DNA of 64,000 nucleotides from positions 1-64,000 of the forward strand of contig CAMFDG010000001.1 in NCBI GenBank assembly GCA_945949045.1, written 5' to 3'. Within the stretch, counting starts at the first letter, position 1. Each line of letters starts with the position of its first letter. Made by a program: the position numbers and the translations under genes. The stretch comes from an uncultured Lachnospiraceae bacterium. Lineage in GTDB: Bacteria > Bacillota > Clostridia > Lachnospirales > Lachnospiraceae. Of this stretch, positions 35,877-45,493 are shown in pieces. The notes below the pieces were generated by a model. That model saw only the letters and a list, made by a program, of their open reading frames with translations. It was not told where the DNA came from and made no database searches.

Positions 35877-37532
35877 ATGATTAAAATAAATCAAATCAAG
35901 CTTCCGGCAGGGCATAAAGAAAAGGAACTGGAGGGACAGATTCGTAAAATCCTGCGGCTTTCCGATAAGGATTCCTTTTCCTATGAGATTCTGAAACGAT
36001 CGCTGGATGCCAGAAAGAAACCGAATCTTTTTTATGTATATACGGTGCAGGTGAAGGTGGACGGAGAGGCGCAGGTGCTGAAGAGAGTCCATCATCCGTC
36101 GGTCTCTGTAATGAAGGAGATTTCCTATGCATTTCCATCCTCTGACGGACAAGACCGAAATGCGGATCCGAAGCCTGCGGGCGCTAAAACAAATTCGTCC
36201 TTTTCGAAGACGGAGGGTACGAAAAAACTGCAGCAGAGGCCGGTCATCGTTGGCGCCGGTCCGGCGGGGCTTTTTGCTGCATATCAGCTGACGGAGGCAG
36301 GATATGCTCCCGTGATTCTGGAGCGGGGCAAACCTGTGGAGGAGCGGAAGGCAGATGTGGAGCACTTCTGGGAGACGGGGGTGCTTGCTCCCGATTCCAA
36401 TGTGCAGTTTGGGGAGGGGGGTGCCGGTACCTTTTCCGATGGAAAACTGAATACAGGGGTGAAGGACCCTTCCGGTCGTAATCGTTTCGTATTGGAAACC
36501 TTTGTAAAATTTGGTGCACCGGCGGAGATTCTTTATGACAATAAGCCCCACATCGGTACGGACATTCTGGCCTCTGTGATTGCGAATATGCGGAAGCATC
36601 TGATTTCCAGGGGAGCCGAGTTTCGGTTCAGCTGCTGCGTCACGGATCTGGCGGTGGAGAGCGGGCGTCTGCTGGGCGTGTATGTAAATGAGGAGTTTCT
36701 GGAAGCGGATGTTGTGATCCTTGCCCTTGGGCACAGTGCCAGAGACACCTTCCGGATGCTGAAAGACCGGGGGATACCCATGGAGTGCAAAAACTTTGCA
36801 GTAGGCTTTCGGGTGGAACATCCCCAGAAGATGATCGATCATGCCATGTATGGGGATTGGAAAGGCAAGCCGCTTCCGGCAGCCCCCTATAAGGTAACTT
36901 CGAATTTCCCGGGCGGCCGCGGGGTGTACTCCTTTTGTATGTGCCCGGGCGGCTACGTAGTGAATGCCTCCTCCATGACAGGCGGCACCTGCGTCAACGG
37001 TATGAGCTATTCCGGAAGAAATGCCGCCAATGCCAATTCTGCGATCATTGTGTCGGTGACCCCAGCGGATTTTGGCGGGGATGACGCCCTTTCCGGCATG
37101 GTTTATCAGGAGATGCTGGAGCGTAAGAATTTTTGTCTGGGTGGCGGTAAGATTCCCCAGCAGCTTTTCGGCGATTTCCGGCAGAATGTGGTAAGCTCAG
37201 CCTATGGAGACTTTTCCTCCTGCACCAGGGGAGAGACGGTGTTTGCCAACCTGCGGGGACTGATGTCCGAGGAAATGGAACAGTCCTTTATGCTGGGCAT
37301 GGAGCATTTTGCCAGAGTAATTCCGAATTTTGACCGGAAGGATGCGATTCTCTCCGGGATGGAGACCAGAACCTCTTCGCCGGTTCGTATCCTTAGGGAT
37401 GATACCGGTCAGAGTGTGGTCCGGGGCCTTTATCCCTGCGGGGAGGGGGCGGGCTACGCCGGCGGAATTATGTCGGCGGCCATCGATGGGTTAAAGAGCG
37501 CTTCGGCGGTTATGGGGAAATGGTCGCTGTGA
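35877..37532 (+). CDS. COG2509-type FAD-dependent dehydrogenase
   Basis: The 551-residue product has an N-terminal domain of about 115 residues with KELEGQIRKILRL and RSLDARKKP, then an FAD-binding motif PVIVGAGPAGLFAAYQLTEAG near residue 120. Further on are VQFGEGGAGTFSDGKLNTGVKD and the C-terminal PCGEGAGYAGGIMSAAIDGL. These match the uncharacterised FAD-dependent dehydrogenases of COG2509, which are cytoplasmic and widespread in Clostridia. The start follows a GAGGAAA site. A family-B repeat lies directly upstream and a family-A unit appears to begin within the last codons. Confidence 0.9.
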   Translation: MIKINQIKLPAGHKEKELEGQIRKILRLSDKDSFSYEILKRSLDARKKPNLFYVYTVQVKVDGEAQVLKRVHHPSVSVMKEISYAFPSSDGQDRNADPKPAGAKTNSSFSKTEGTKKLQQRPVIVGAGPAGLFAAYQLTEAGYAPVILERGKPVEERKADVEHFWETGVLAPDSNVQFGEGGAGTFSDGKLNTGVKDPSGRNRFVLETFVKFGAPAEILYDNKPHIGTDILASVIANMRKHLISRGAEFRFSCCVTDLAVESGRLLGVYVNEEFLEADVVILALGHSARDTFRMLKDRGIPMECKNFAVGFRVEHPQKMIDHAMYGDWKGKPLPAAPYKVTSNFPGGRGVYSFCMCPGGYVVNASSMTGGTCVNGMSYSGRNAANANSAIIVSVTPADFGGDDALSGMVYQEMLERKNFCLGGGKIPQQLFGDFRQNVVSSAYGDFSSCTRGETVFANLRGLMSEEMEQSFMLGMEHFARVIPNFDRKDAILSGMETRTSSPVRILRDDTGQSVVRGLYPCGEGAGYAGGIMSAAIDGLKSASAVMGKWSL

Positions 37533-37950
37533 ACAACTTTTTTTCCTATCGCCCACAGAAAAATGAATCCAAAGTACAAATAGGATGAAAAAGGGGCGGT
37601 AGCGGCAGCTTTTTCTCTATACGCCCATTTGAGCAGCCGCACCAATTGAAAAATGAGAAAATATGGGCGCATACGAAAAAATATATTTTCACCGCCCATA
37701 ATCCGCCATTGAGAAAGAGAAAAGACAAAAATGGTGGGCGCATAGCAAAAAAGTTGTCTCGAACGCCCACAACAGTAAGTGATAGCTGCGTAGCTGCTGA
37801 AGGGTACAGGATTTCACAGAAAAATAATATTCCCGATGTAGATTTTATGGTAAAATAGTACCCGGATTTGAAAGATGCACCGATCAAGGCAGCATGAAAA
37901 ACCGAAGGAAACGCAAGTAGTTTAAGAATAGATACAGAAAGGATAAAACC
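37533..37950. repeat. Family-A hairpin repeats upstream of mutS
   Basis: Three clear units lie here. They are GGGCG...CGCCC at 37593-37626, a perfect 7-bp ATGGGCG/CGCCCAT stem at 37662-37699, and a perfect GTGGGCG/CGCCCAC stem at 37734-37770. A further half unit, ATCGCCCAC, is at 37548-37556. The rest of the 418-bp gap holds an extended -10 promoter and the mutS leader. No gene is seen. Confidence 0.8.
37848..37856 (+). promoter_or_regulatory. Extended -10 promoter candidate for mutS
   Basis: TGGTAAAAT fits an extended -10 element. No good -35 box is present. The transcript would have a leader of about 90 nt. Confidence 0.4.
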
Positions 37951-40605
37951 GTGCAGGAAGTATCTCCCATGATGCAGCATTATCTGCGTACAAAAGAACA
38001 ATATAAGGATTGTATCCTCTTTTACCGTCTCGGAGATTTCTACGAGATGTTTTTTGACGATGCCAAGACCGTTTCGAGGGAACTGGAGCTGACACTGACC
38101 GGCAAAAGCTGTGGACTGGAAGAGCGGGCGCCTATGTGTGGCGTCCCCTTTCATTCGGCGGATACTTATATCAACCGGCTGATCAAGAAAGGGTATAAGG
38201 TAGCCATCTGTGAGCAGATGGAGGATCCGAAGCTGGCCAAGGGCATTGTAAAGCGGGAAGTGATCCGCGTGGTGACGCCGGGCACGAATCTGGACATGCA
38301 GTCTCTGGATGAATCGAAGAATAATTATCTGATGTGTATTGTTTACGCGTCCGACCGCTACGGAATAGCAATCGCGGATGCATCTACAGGAGATTATTTC
38401 GTGACGGAGGTGGACAGCGAGCGTAAGCTTTTGGATGAGATGAACCGCTTTGCCCCCTCGGAGATTATCTGCAATGAACCATTTTACATGAGCGGCGTGG
38501 ACATCGATGATATGAAGGAGCGCCTGCAGATTGCGGTTTCTGCGCTGGATGCCTGGTATTTTGGTGATGAGCTGGCAAGGGAGACTTTGCTTTCCCATTT
38601 TCATGTTCAGAGCTTAGAGGGGCTTGGAATTGCAGACTATGACAGCGGTGTGATTGCGGCAGGGGCATTGTTAAAATACCTGTATGAGACACAAAAAAAT
38701 TCCCTTTCCAACATCCTGACCATTCATCCCTATTCGATTGGAAAATACATGATCATCGACAGCTCTACCAGGCGAAATCTGGAACTGGTAGAGACCCTGC
38801 GGGAAAAGGAGAAGAGAGGTTCTCTGCTGTGGGTTTTGGACCAGACGAAGACTGCCATGGGAGCCAGACTTCTACGAAGCTATGTGGAGCAGCCCCTGAT
38901 TGACAAAAAAGAGATACTTAAGAGACAGGATTTGATTGCCAGCTTAAATCAGCATGAGATGACAAGGGATGAGCTGCGGGAATATTTAAATCCGGTATAT
39001 GATTTAGAGCGTCTGATCACAAGGATTACCTATCAGACGGCCAATCCCAGAGACCTGATTGCTTTTCGCGGTTCTCTGGAGATGCTGCCGGGCATCCAAT
39101 CTCAGCTGGAGGACCTGGATGGGGATTTGGCGGAGGAAATCCGTGTTGATTTTGATTGTCTGACGGACCTGTATGAGCTTTTGAAAGATTCCATCAATGA
39201 CGAGCCGCCGATTTCCGTCCGGGACGGGGATATCATCAAGGCAGGCTATCATGAGGAGGTGGACAAGTTAAGGAGTGCTTCCACCGACGGGAAAAAGTGG
39301 CTGGCAGATTTGGAGGAGACGGAGCGCGAGAAAACCGGTATTAAGAATCTTCGAATTAAATTCAACAAGGTGTTTGGCTATTATCTGGAAGTGACCAACT
39401 CCTTCAAGAACCAGGTGCCGGACTACTATATCAGAAAACAGACATTAACCAATGCAGAGCGTTACATTACACCGGAGCTTAAGGAACTGGAGGATACGAT
39501 TCTTGGTTCCCAGGACCGGCTGGTGGGTTTGGAATATGATCTTTTCAAGGATATTTTGAGAACCATTGCAGACAATGTGGAAAGAATCCAGCGCACGGCA
39601 AAAGCCATTGCGAAGATTGATGCTTTTGCTTCCCTTGCCCTGGTGGCCAGCCGCAATAATTACTGCCGGCCAAAGATCAACGAATCCGGTATGATTGACA
39701 TCAAGAGCGGACGTCATCCTGTTGTGGAAAAAATGATCAAAAACGACCTGTTTATTGATAACGATACCTATCTGGACAATGGCAGCAACCGGATTTCCAT
39801 CATCACCGGACCGAACATGGCGGGAAAATCCACCTATATGCGGCAGACTGCACTGATTGTGCTTATGGCCCAGATCGGAAGCTTTGTTCCGGCGGCCTCC
39901 GCCAACATCGGCATTGTGGACCGGATTTTTACCAGAGTCGGTGCATCGGATGATCTGGCCAGTGGTCAGAGTACCTTCATGGTGGAGATGAACGAGGTAG
40001 CCAATATCCTTCGGAATGCCACCAGCAAATCCCTTTTGATTCTGGATGAAATCGGCCGGGGAACCAGTACCTTTGACGGCCTTAGTATCGCCTGGGCCGT
40101 GGTGGAATACATCAGTAATCCAAAGCTTCTGGGGGCAAAGACATTGTTTGCCACCCACTACCATGAGCTGACGGAGCTGGAAGGCAAGCTGGACAGCGTC
40201 AACAATTACTGTATCGCAGTGAAGGAAAAGGGAGACGACATCGTATTCCTCCGAAAGATTGTCAAAGGCGGTGCTGACAAGAGCTACGGTATCCAGGTGG
40301 CCAAGCTGGCGGGACTTCCGGAAATGGTCATTGAGCGGGCGAAAGTCATTGTAAATCAGCTTTTGGCCAATGATATTACAGAGACGGTACGAAGCATCTC
40401 TGTCGAGACCTCAGCCGCTTCCGGCGGGAAAAAGAAAAAGGAACATCTTGACGAGGTGGATCTAGCCCAGATGTCGTTGTTTGATACCGTAAAAGATGAC
40501 GATATCATCAAAGAACTTCGTGAGGTGGACATCAGCAATATGACGCCCCTTGATGCGTTAAACAAACTTTACGAACTTCAGAATAAAGTGAAAAACAGAT
40601 GGTAA
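37951..40605 (+). CDS. mutS: DNA mismatch repair protein MutS
   Basis: The 884-residue protein is a full-length MutS, which recognises mispaired bases and recruits MutL. The mismatch-contacting motif is FYRLGDFYEMFFDDA near residue 25, with the Phe-x-Glu wedge present. The ABC-type ATPase follows: Walker A TGPNMAGKSTYMRQ near residue 620, the signature ASDDLASGQSTFMVEM and Walker B LLILDEIGRGTSTFDG. The GTG start at 37951, after AAAGGA, gives the usual N-terminus SPMMQHYL. mutL follows, then miaA, as in many Clostridia. Confidence 0.97.
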   Translation: MQEVSPMMQHYLRTKEQYKDCILFYRLGDFYEMFFDDAKTVSRELELTLTGKSCGLEERAPMCGVPFHSADTYINRLIKKGYKVAICEQMEDPKLAKGIVKREVIRVVTPGTNLDMQSLDESKNNYLMCIVYASDRYGIAIADASTGDYFVTEVDSERKLLDEMNRFAPSEIICNEPFYMSGVDIDDMKERLQIAVSALDAWYFGDELARETLLSHFHVQSLEGLGIADYDSGVIAAGALLKYLYETQKNSLSNILTIHPYSIGKYMIIDSSTRRNLELVETLREKEKRGSLLWVLDQTKTAMGARLLRSYVEQPLIDKKEILKRQDLIASLNQHEMTRDELREYLNPVYDLERLITRITYQTANPRDLIAFRGSLEMLPGIQSQLEDLDGDLAEEIRVDFDCLTDLYELLKDSINDEPPISVRDGDIIKAGYHEEVDKLRSASTDGKKWLADLEETEREKTGIKNLRIKFNKVFGYYLEVTNSFKNQVPDYYIRKQTLTNAERYITPELKELEDTILGSQDRLVGLEYDLFKDILRTIADNVERIQRTAKAIAKIDAFASLALVASRNNYCRPKINESGMIDIKSGRHPVVEKMIKNDLFIDNDTYLDNGSNRISIITGPNMAGKSTYMRQTALIVLMAQIGSFVPAASANIGIVDRIFTRVGASDDLASGQSTFMVEMNEVANILRNATSKSLLILDEIGRGTSTFDGLSIAWAVVEYISNPKLLGAKTLFATHYHELTELEGKLDSVNNYCIAVKEKGDDIVFLRKIVKGGADKSYGIQVAKLAGLPEMVIERAKVIVNQLLANDITETVRSISVETSAASGGKKKKEHLDEVDLAQMSLFDTVKDDDIIKELREVDISNMTPLDALNKLYELQNKVKNRW

Positions 40606-40634
40606 ATGTGATAAGTTCCAAGGGAGAAAAAGAT

Positions 40635-42491
40635 ATGGGAAAAATCGAACTTCTCAGTCAGGATACAATTGATAAGATCGCTGCCGGCGAGGTCATTGAG
40701 CGCCCCAGCTCCGTGGTGAAGGAACTGGTGGAAAATGCCATTGATGCCGGTGCCACAGCCATCACCGTGGAAATCAAAGAGGGTGGTATCTCATTTATTC
40801 GGATTACGGACAATGGCAGTGGAATCGCAAAGGAGGATATCCCCCTTGCATTTTTGCGGCATTCCACCAGCAAGATCCGGAGTGCGGAGGATCTGATGTG
40901 TGTCCATTCTCTGGGCTTTCGCGGCGAGGCATTGTCCAGTATTGCGGCGGTGGCCCGGGTAGAGCTGATCACGAAAACAAGGGAGAGTCTTACCGGTACA
41001 CGCTACCTGATCGAGGGTTCCAGGGAGATTTCCAAAGAGGAAATCGGCGCCCCTGAGGGAACTACTTTTCTGGTGCGGGATCTCTTTTTTAATACGCCCG
41101 CCAGACGAAAATTTTTAAAGACTGCCCAGACCGAGGGCACTTATATCAGTGACATGCTGGAGAAACTGGCGCTGTCTCATCCGGATATTTCCTTTCAATA
41201 CATCAACAATAACCAGACCAGGCTGCACTCCTCCGGAAACGGCAGCAGAAAGGATCTGGTCTACCATATCTACGGGCGTGATATTACAGCAGCCCTGCTG
41301 GAGATAAATTATACCGGAACATGGTTCTGTGTTACCGGCTTTCTGGGTAAGCCCCAGATTAACCGGGGCAACCGCAATTATGAAAACTATTTTATCAATG
41401 GACGGTATATTAAGAGTACACTGTTGTCCAAAGCGATTGAGGAAGGCTATAAAAGCTTTCTGATGCAGCATCAGTATCCCTTTACGGTCCTTTATTTCAC
41501 CTTTCCGTCGGAGACACTGGACGTGAACGTGCATCCGACAAAGATGGAACTGCGCTTCGACCATAACAAAGAAGTGTACGGGGAACTGGTGGAGGCGGTT
41601 TATGCCGTGCTTTCCCACAGAGAGCTGATTCCGGAGGTGCCGATTGAGGAGAAGAAGGAGAAAAAGCTTCCGCCGGTGTATAAGGAGCCGGTGCCGGAGC
41701 CTTTTGAGAAAAGGCGGATCAATCAGCTGAGGAGTCGGACGGAAGCAGTTTCGAACCAATTGCAGAACAGGTATGGTGAACAAAACCTATATAAAGCTGC
41801 GGAAACGATAGCAGAATATGGTGTTCCATCAAAAGAAGTTCATGCCCCTGAAACCTCGGAGCAGCTGACGCTGGAATCTGTTTCCCCGGAATTCCTTTCT
41901 GAGGACGCAAGAAAGAAGCACCGTATCATCGGTCAGCTTTTTGCCACATACTGGCTGATTGAGTACGAGGATAAGCTCTATATTATGGACCAGCATGCCG
42001 CCCATGAGAAGGTGCTCTACGAGCGGACCATGGCCCGTCTTAGGGAGAAGGAGTACACCTCCCAGGCCATCAGCCCGCCGATTGTCCTGAGTCTGAATGC
42101 CAGGGAGGAGAATGCATTAAATACCTATCTCCCCCAGATTGAAGCACTTGGCTATCAGGTGGAAAATTTCGGCGGCAGAGAGTACATGATTTCGGCAGTG
42201 CCGGACAATCTGTTTCATATTGATATGAAAGATCTTTTTATTGAAATGCTGGATGATTTCTCTGCCATGAATGGCAGACAGGAGCCGGATCTGATCTTAG
42301 AGAAGGTGGCCTCCATGTCCTGTAAGGCGGCGGTGAAGGGCAACCATGCACTGAGTCTGGCGGAGGTGGATGCGCTGATTACAGAACTTTTGACGCTTAA
42401 GAATCCCTTCAACTGTCCCCACGGCAGACCAACGATCATCTCCATGACGAAGAGCGAGATTGAGAAGAAATTTAAGAGGATTGTGTCATGA
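40635..42491 (+). CDS. mutL: DNA mismatch repair protein MutL
   Basis: The 618-residue protein has the GHKL ATPase motifs ELVENAIDAGA, DNGSGI and LGFRGEALSSIAAV in the N-terminal third. A variable linker at about 340-440 follows, then a C-terminal dimerisation domain carrying DQHAAHEKVLYE, the DQHAx2Ex4E endonuclease motif. It should therefore nick DNA itself, as expected in bacteria without MutH. The start at 40635 (MGKIELLSQ) follows AGGGAG; the track start at 40599 overlaps mutS and lacks support. The stop overlaps miaA by four bases. Confidence 0.97.
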   Translation: MGKIELLSQDTIDKIAAGEVIERPSSVVKELVENAIDAGATAITVEIKEGGISFIRITDNGSGIAKEDIPLAFLRHSTSKIRSAEDLMCVHSLGFRGEALSSIAAVARVELITKTRESLTGTRYLIEGSREISKEEIGAPEGTTFLVRDLFFNTPARRKFLKTAQTEGTYISDMLEKLALSHPDISFQYINNNQTRLHSSGNGSRKDLVYHIYGRDITAALLEINYTGTWFCVTGFLGKPQINRGNRNYENYFINGRYIKSTLLSKAIEEGYKSFLMQHQYPFTVLYFTFPSETLDVNVHPTKMELRFDHNKEVYGELVEAVYAVLSHRELIPEVPIEEKKEKKLPPVYKEPVPEPFEKRRINQLRSRTEAVSNQLQNRYGEQNLYKAAETIAEYGVPSKEVHAPETSEQLTLESVSPEFLSEDARKKHRIIGQLFATYWLIEYEDKLYIMDQHAAHEKVLYERTMARLREKEYTSQAISPPIVLSLNAREENALNTYLPQIEALGYQVENFGGREYMISAVPDNLFHIDMKDLFIEMLDDFSAMNGRQEPDLILEKVASMSCKAAVKGNHALSLAEVDALITELLTLKNPFNCPHGRPTIISMTKSEIEKKFKRIVS

Positions 42492-43435
42492 AACCACTGG
42501 TAATTCTGGCGGGACCTACCGCCGTTGGTAAAACAGAGCTGTCCATCCGGCTGGCAAAGAAAATCAATGGAGCGATCATTTCTGCTGACTCCATGCAGGT
42601 ATATAAATATATGGATATCGGCTCCGCCAAGGTGATGCCGGAGGAAATGCAGGGGGTACCTCATTACCTGATTGACTGCTTAGAGCCTGCGGAGTCCTTT
42701 AACATTGTTCGCTTCCAGCAGATGGCAAAGGCGGCTCTGGATACCATTTATGCAAAGGGGCAGATTCCCATTGTGGCGGGGGGAACGGGCTTCTATATCC
42801 AGGCTCTTTTGTATGACATAGATTTTTCCGAACAGGATTGTGATGAGGCCTACCGGAGGGAGCTGGCCGATTTCGCCAGGGAGCATGGCAACGATGCGCT
42901 CCATGAAAAATTGAGAGAGATTGACCCTGTTTCCTACGATACGATTCATGCCAACAACAGCAAACGGGTAATCCGTGCGCTGGAATATTATCATATTACT
43001 GGAAAGCCTATTTCAGCCCATAACGAGGAGGAACATCAGAAGAACTCCCCATATAATTATGCTTATTTTGTGTTGACGGATGACCGGAAAAAGCTTTATG
43101 AGCGGATTGACCGCCGGGTGGACCTGATGATGGAAAAGGGACTTGTAGAAGAGGTAAAGGCATTGTATGATAAAGGATACCGGCGCGACATGGTATCCAT
43201 GCAGGGCCTTGGCTACAAGGAAATTCTGGATTACCTGGAAGGCAAATGTACTCTTGAGGAGGCTGTCTACGTGATTAAGCGGGAGACCAGACACTTTGCC
43301 AAGCGGCAGCTCACCTGGTTTCGACGGGAGAGGGATGTGATCTGGCTGAACCGGCCGGATTTTGCCGGAGATGACTCGGCAATTTTAAATCAAATGCTGC
43401 AGATGCTATACGAGAAAGGAATTATACATGCGTAA
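42488..43435 (+). CDS. miaA: tRNA dimethylallyltransferase MiaA
   Basis: The 315-residue protein transfers a dimethylallyl group to A37 of tRNAs that read UNN codons. It begins with the P-loop LAGPTAVGKTELSIRLAKK and DSMQVYKYMDIGSAK. It also shows VAGGTGFYIQALLYD and the C-terminal RETRHFAKRQLTWFRR. Length and motif order are normal. The ATG overlaps the mutL stop (ATGA). The 3' end overlaps the next gene by eight bases, so all three appear to be one operon. Confidence 0.97.
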   Translation: MKPLVILAGPTAVGKTELSIRLAKKINGAIISADSMQVYKYMDIGSAKVMPEEMQGVPHYLIDCLEPAESFNIVRFQQMAKAALDTIYAKGQIPIVAGGTGFYIQALLYDIDFSEQDCDEAYRRELADFAREHGNDALHEKLREIDPVSYDTIHANNSKRVIRALEYYHITGKPISAHNEEEHQKNSPYNYAYFVLTDDRKKLYERIDRRVDLMMEKGLVEEVKALYDKGYRRDMVSMQGLGYKEILDYLEGKCTLEEAVYVIKRETRHFAKRQLTWFRRERDVIWLNRPDFAGDDSAILNQMLQMLYEKGIIHA

Positions 43436-44723
43436 TTTGTTAGAAGAACAGTATGAAAAGCTGGGAATTTCAAAGAAGGTATATGATTTTGGAGAGAAAA
43501 TTCTTGCCGGTCTGAAGGAACGTTTTGAAGGGATCGATGAGACCGCGGAATATAATCAGATGAAGGTGATCGCTGCCATGCAGAAAAACCGGGTCTGTGC
43601 GGAATGCTTCAATATCTCCAGCGGATATGGGTATAATGATCTTGGAAGAGATACTTTGGAAAAGGTATATGCAGACTGCTTTGGCGGAGAGGATGCCCTG
43701 GTGCGGCCGCAGATCACCTGTGGAACCCATGCGCTGGCGCTGGCCCTGATGTCAAATCTGCGTCCGGGGGATGAACTGTTATCTCCGGTGGGGAAACCCT
43801 ATGATACCTTAGAGGAGGTCATCGGCATCCGGCCATCCAAAGGGTCACTGGCAGAGTACGGCGTTACCTACCGTCAGGTGGATCTGCTGCCGGACGGATC
43901 CTTTGACTTTGAGGGAATCAGAAATGCGTTAAACGAACGGACGAAACTGGTGACTATTCAGCGTTCCAAGGGCTATCTGATGCGTCCGACCCTTTCTGTG
44001 GAGCAGATCGGGGAGCTGATTTCTTTTATTAAGAAAATCAAACCGGATGTGATCTGTATGGTGGACAACTGCTATGGTGAATTTGTAGAGGAGAGAGAAC
44101 CACTGGCTGTGGGTGCAGACATGATGGTAGGCTCCCTCATCAAAAATCCCGGAGGCGGCCTGGCCCCCATCGGCGGCTATATCGTAGGGAAGAAGGAGTG
44201 TGTGGAAAATGCCGCATACCGTCTGACCTCACCGGGGCTTGGTAAGGAGGTGGGAGCCTCCCTCGGCGTGATCCAGTCTTTCTACCAGGGACTATTCCTT
44301 GCGCCAAACGTGGTCAGTGCAGCGTTAAAAGGGGCAATCTTTGCTGCCAATATTTATGAAAAGCTTGGTTTTAAGGTCATTCCGGACAGTACGGAAAGCC
44401 GGCATGATATTATTCAGGCGGTAGAATTTGGAAACAAAGATGCGATGACTGCCTTTTGTGAGGGAATTCAGGCAGCTGCCCCGGTGGACAGCTACGTAAC
44501 TCCCGAGCCATGGGCAATGCCGGGGTATGACAGCGATGTCATCATGGCCGCCGGAGCTTTTGTACAGGGTTCCTCCATTGAGCTTTCTGCAGACGGACCG
44601 GTGAAACCGCCGTATGCCGTTTATTTCCAGGGAGGTCTGACCTGGCATCACGCAAAGCTTGGCATCCTTATGTCTTTGCAAAAACTTTATGAACGAAATC
44701 TTGTTAATATCGATGAGATGTGA
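43428..44723 (+). CDS. PLP-dependent enzyme of the YnbB / methionine gamma-lyase-like family
   Basis: The 431-residue protein matches the COG4100 family, also annotated as aluminium-resistance protein or methionine gamma-lyase family. It is a fold-type I PLP enzyme. The probable PLP lysine lies in GSLIKNPGGGLAPIGGYIVG, and VDNCYGEFVE supplies the cofactor-contacting Asp. Location just after miaA is the rule for this family in Firmicutes (ynbB in Bacillus). The real substrate is not established, so the aluminium-resistance name should not be read as function. A promoter for radC overlaps its last codons. Confidence 0.88.
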   Translation: MRNLLEEQYEKLGISKKVYDFGEKILAGLKERFEGIDETAEYNQMKVIAAMQKNRVCAECFNISSGYGYNDLGRDTLEKVYADCFGGEDALVRPQITCGTHALALALMSNLRPGDELLSPVGKPYDTLEEVIGIRPSKGSLAEYGVTYRQVDLLPDGSFDFEGIRNALNERTKLVTIQRSKGYLMRPTLSVEQIGELISFIKKIKPDVICMVDNCYGEFVEEREPLAVGADMMVGSLIKNPGGGLAPIGGYIVGKKECVENAAYRLTSPGLGKEVGASLGVIQSFYQGLFLAPNVVSAALKGAIFAANIYEKLGFKVIPDSTESRHDIIQAVEFGNKDAMTAFCEGIQAAAPVDSYVTPEPWAMPGYDSDVIMAAGAFVQGSSIELSADGPVKPPYAVYFQGGLTWHHAKLGILMSLQKLYERNLVNIDEM

Positions 44724-44729
44724 TAAAAT
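44701..44729 (+). promoter_or_regulatory. Sigma-A promoter for radC
   Basis: TTGTTA, a 17-base spacer and TAAAAT begin inside the 3' end of the preceding gene and end six bases after its stop codon. Confidence 0.65.
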
Positions 44730-44775
44730 AAAATGAATTTTCGATGTGGCTTCGGGAAAGTAGAAAGGAATTTTA

Positions 44776-45465
44776 TTGAGTCACACAGCTATGAAAAATT
44801 TACCGGAGTCGGAGAGGCCCTATGAGCGTTTTCGGACTCTCGGTGCGCAGGCTCTGTCAGATGCAGAGCTTCTTGCCATTATTATAAAGACGGGAACTAA
44901 GGACATGACTGCTTTGGAACTCGCCAGGAATCTTCTTTCGGAATGTCAGGGTAATCTGTTGAATCTGTATGAGCTGTCCTACGAGCAATTCCAGAAGCAA
45001 AAAGGAATCGGTCCGGTGAAGGCGGTGCAGCTGAAGGCCGTGGCAGAACTGTCGAAACGCATTGCGCGAACCGGCCGTGGATACCAGCTTTCGTTAAGTA
45101 ATCCGGCTTCCATTGCGGAATACTATATGGAGGATTTAAGACACCAGAGCAAAGAAGTGTTTCTTGGGGCATTTTTCGATGCAAAATGCCGTTTCCTCGG
45201 TGACAGCCAGATTACAACAGGAAGTCTCTGTTTTGCTTATGTTTCCCCGATGGAACTTTTTCGGGCAGCGCTTCTTAAGAATGCCCTTATGATTGTGGCA
45301 CTGCACAATCACCCCAGCGGAGATCCGAAGCCAAGCGAGGAGGATGTGAAGCTGACGAGGACCCTGCAGGAGGGAGCGAAGGTTTTAGGGCTGACTCTTG
45401 CGGACCATATTATTATCGGAGACAGATGTTATTTCAGCTTTCAGGAAAATCATTTATTAGAATAA
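44776..45465 (+). CDS. radC: RadC-family JAMM-domain protein
   Basis: The 229-residue product has an N-terminal helix-hairpin-helix section (LLNLYELSYEQFQKQKGIGPVKAVQLKA) and a C-terminal JAMM/MPN+ metal site seen as HNHPSGDPKPSEED near residue 177. The usual TTG or ATG ambiguity exists: the TTG at 44776 has GAAAGGAA six bases upstream and is preferred over the ATG at 44791. The historical link of RadC to DNA repair has been questioned, and the biochemical role is unsettled. In Firmicutes it regularly precedes mreB, as here. Confidence 0.94.
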   Translation: MSHTAMKNLPESERPYERFRTLGAQALSDAELLAIIIKTGTKDMTALELARNLLSECQGNLLNLYELSYEQFQKQKGIGPVKAVQLKAVAELSKRIARTGRGYQLSLSNPASIAEYYMEDLRHQSKEVFLGAFFDAKCRFLGDSQITTGSLCFAYVSPMELFRAALLKNALMIVALHNHPSGDPKPSEEDVKLTRTLQEGAKVLGLTLADHIIIGDRCYFSFQENHLLE

Positions 45466-45493
45466 CGGTATTACAACACAAAGGGAGAGGTCA

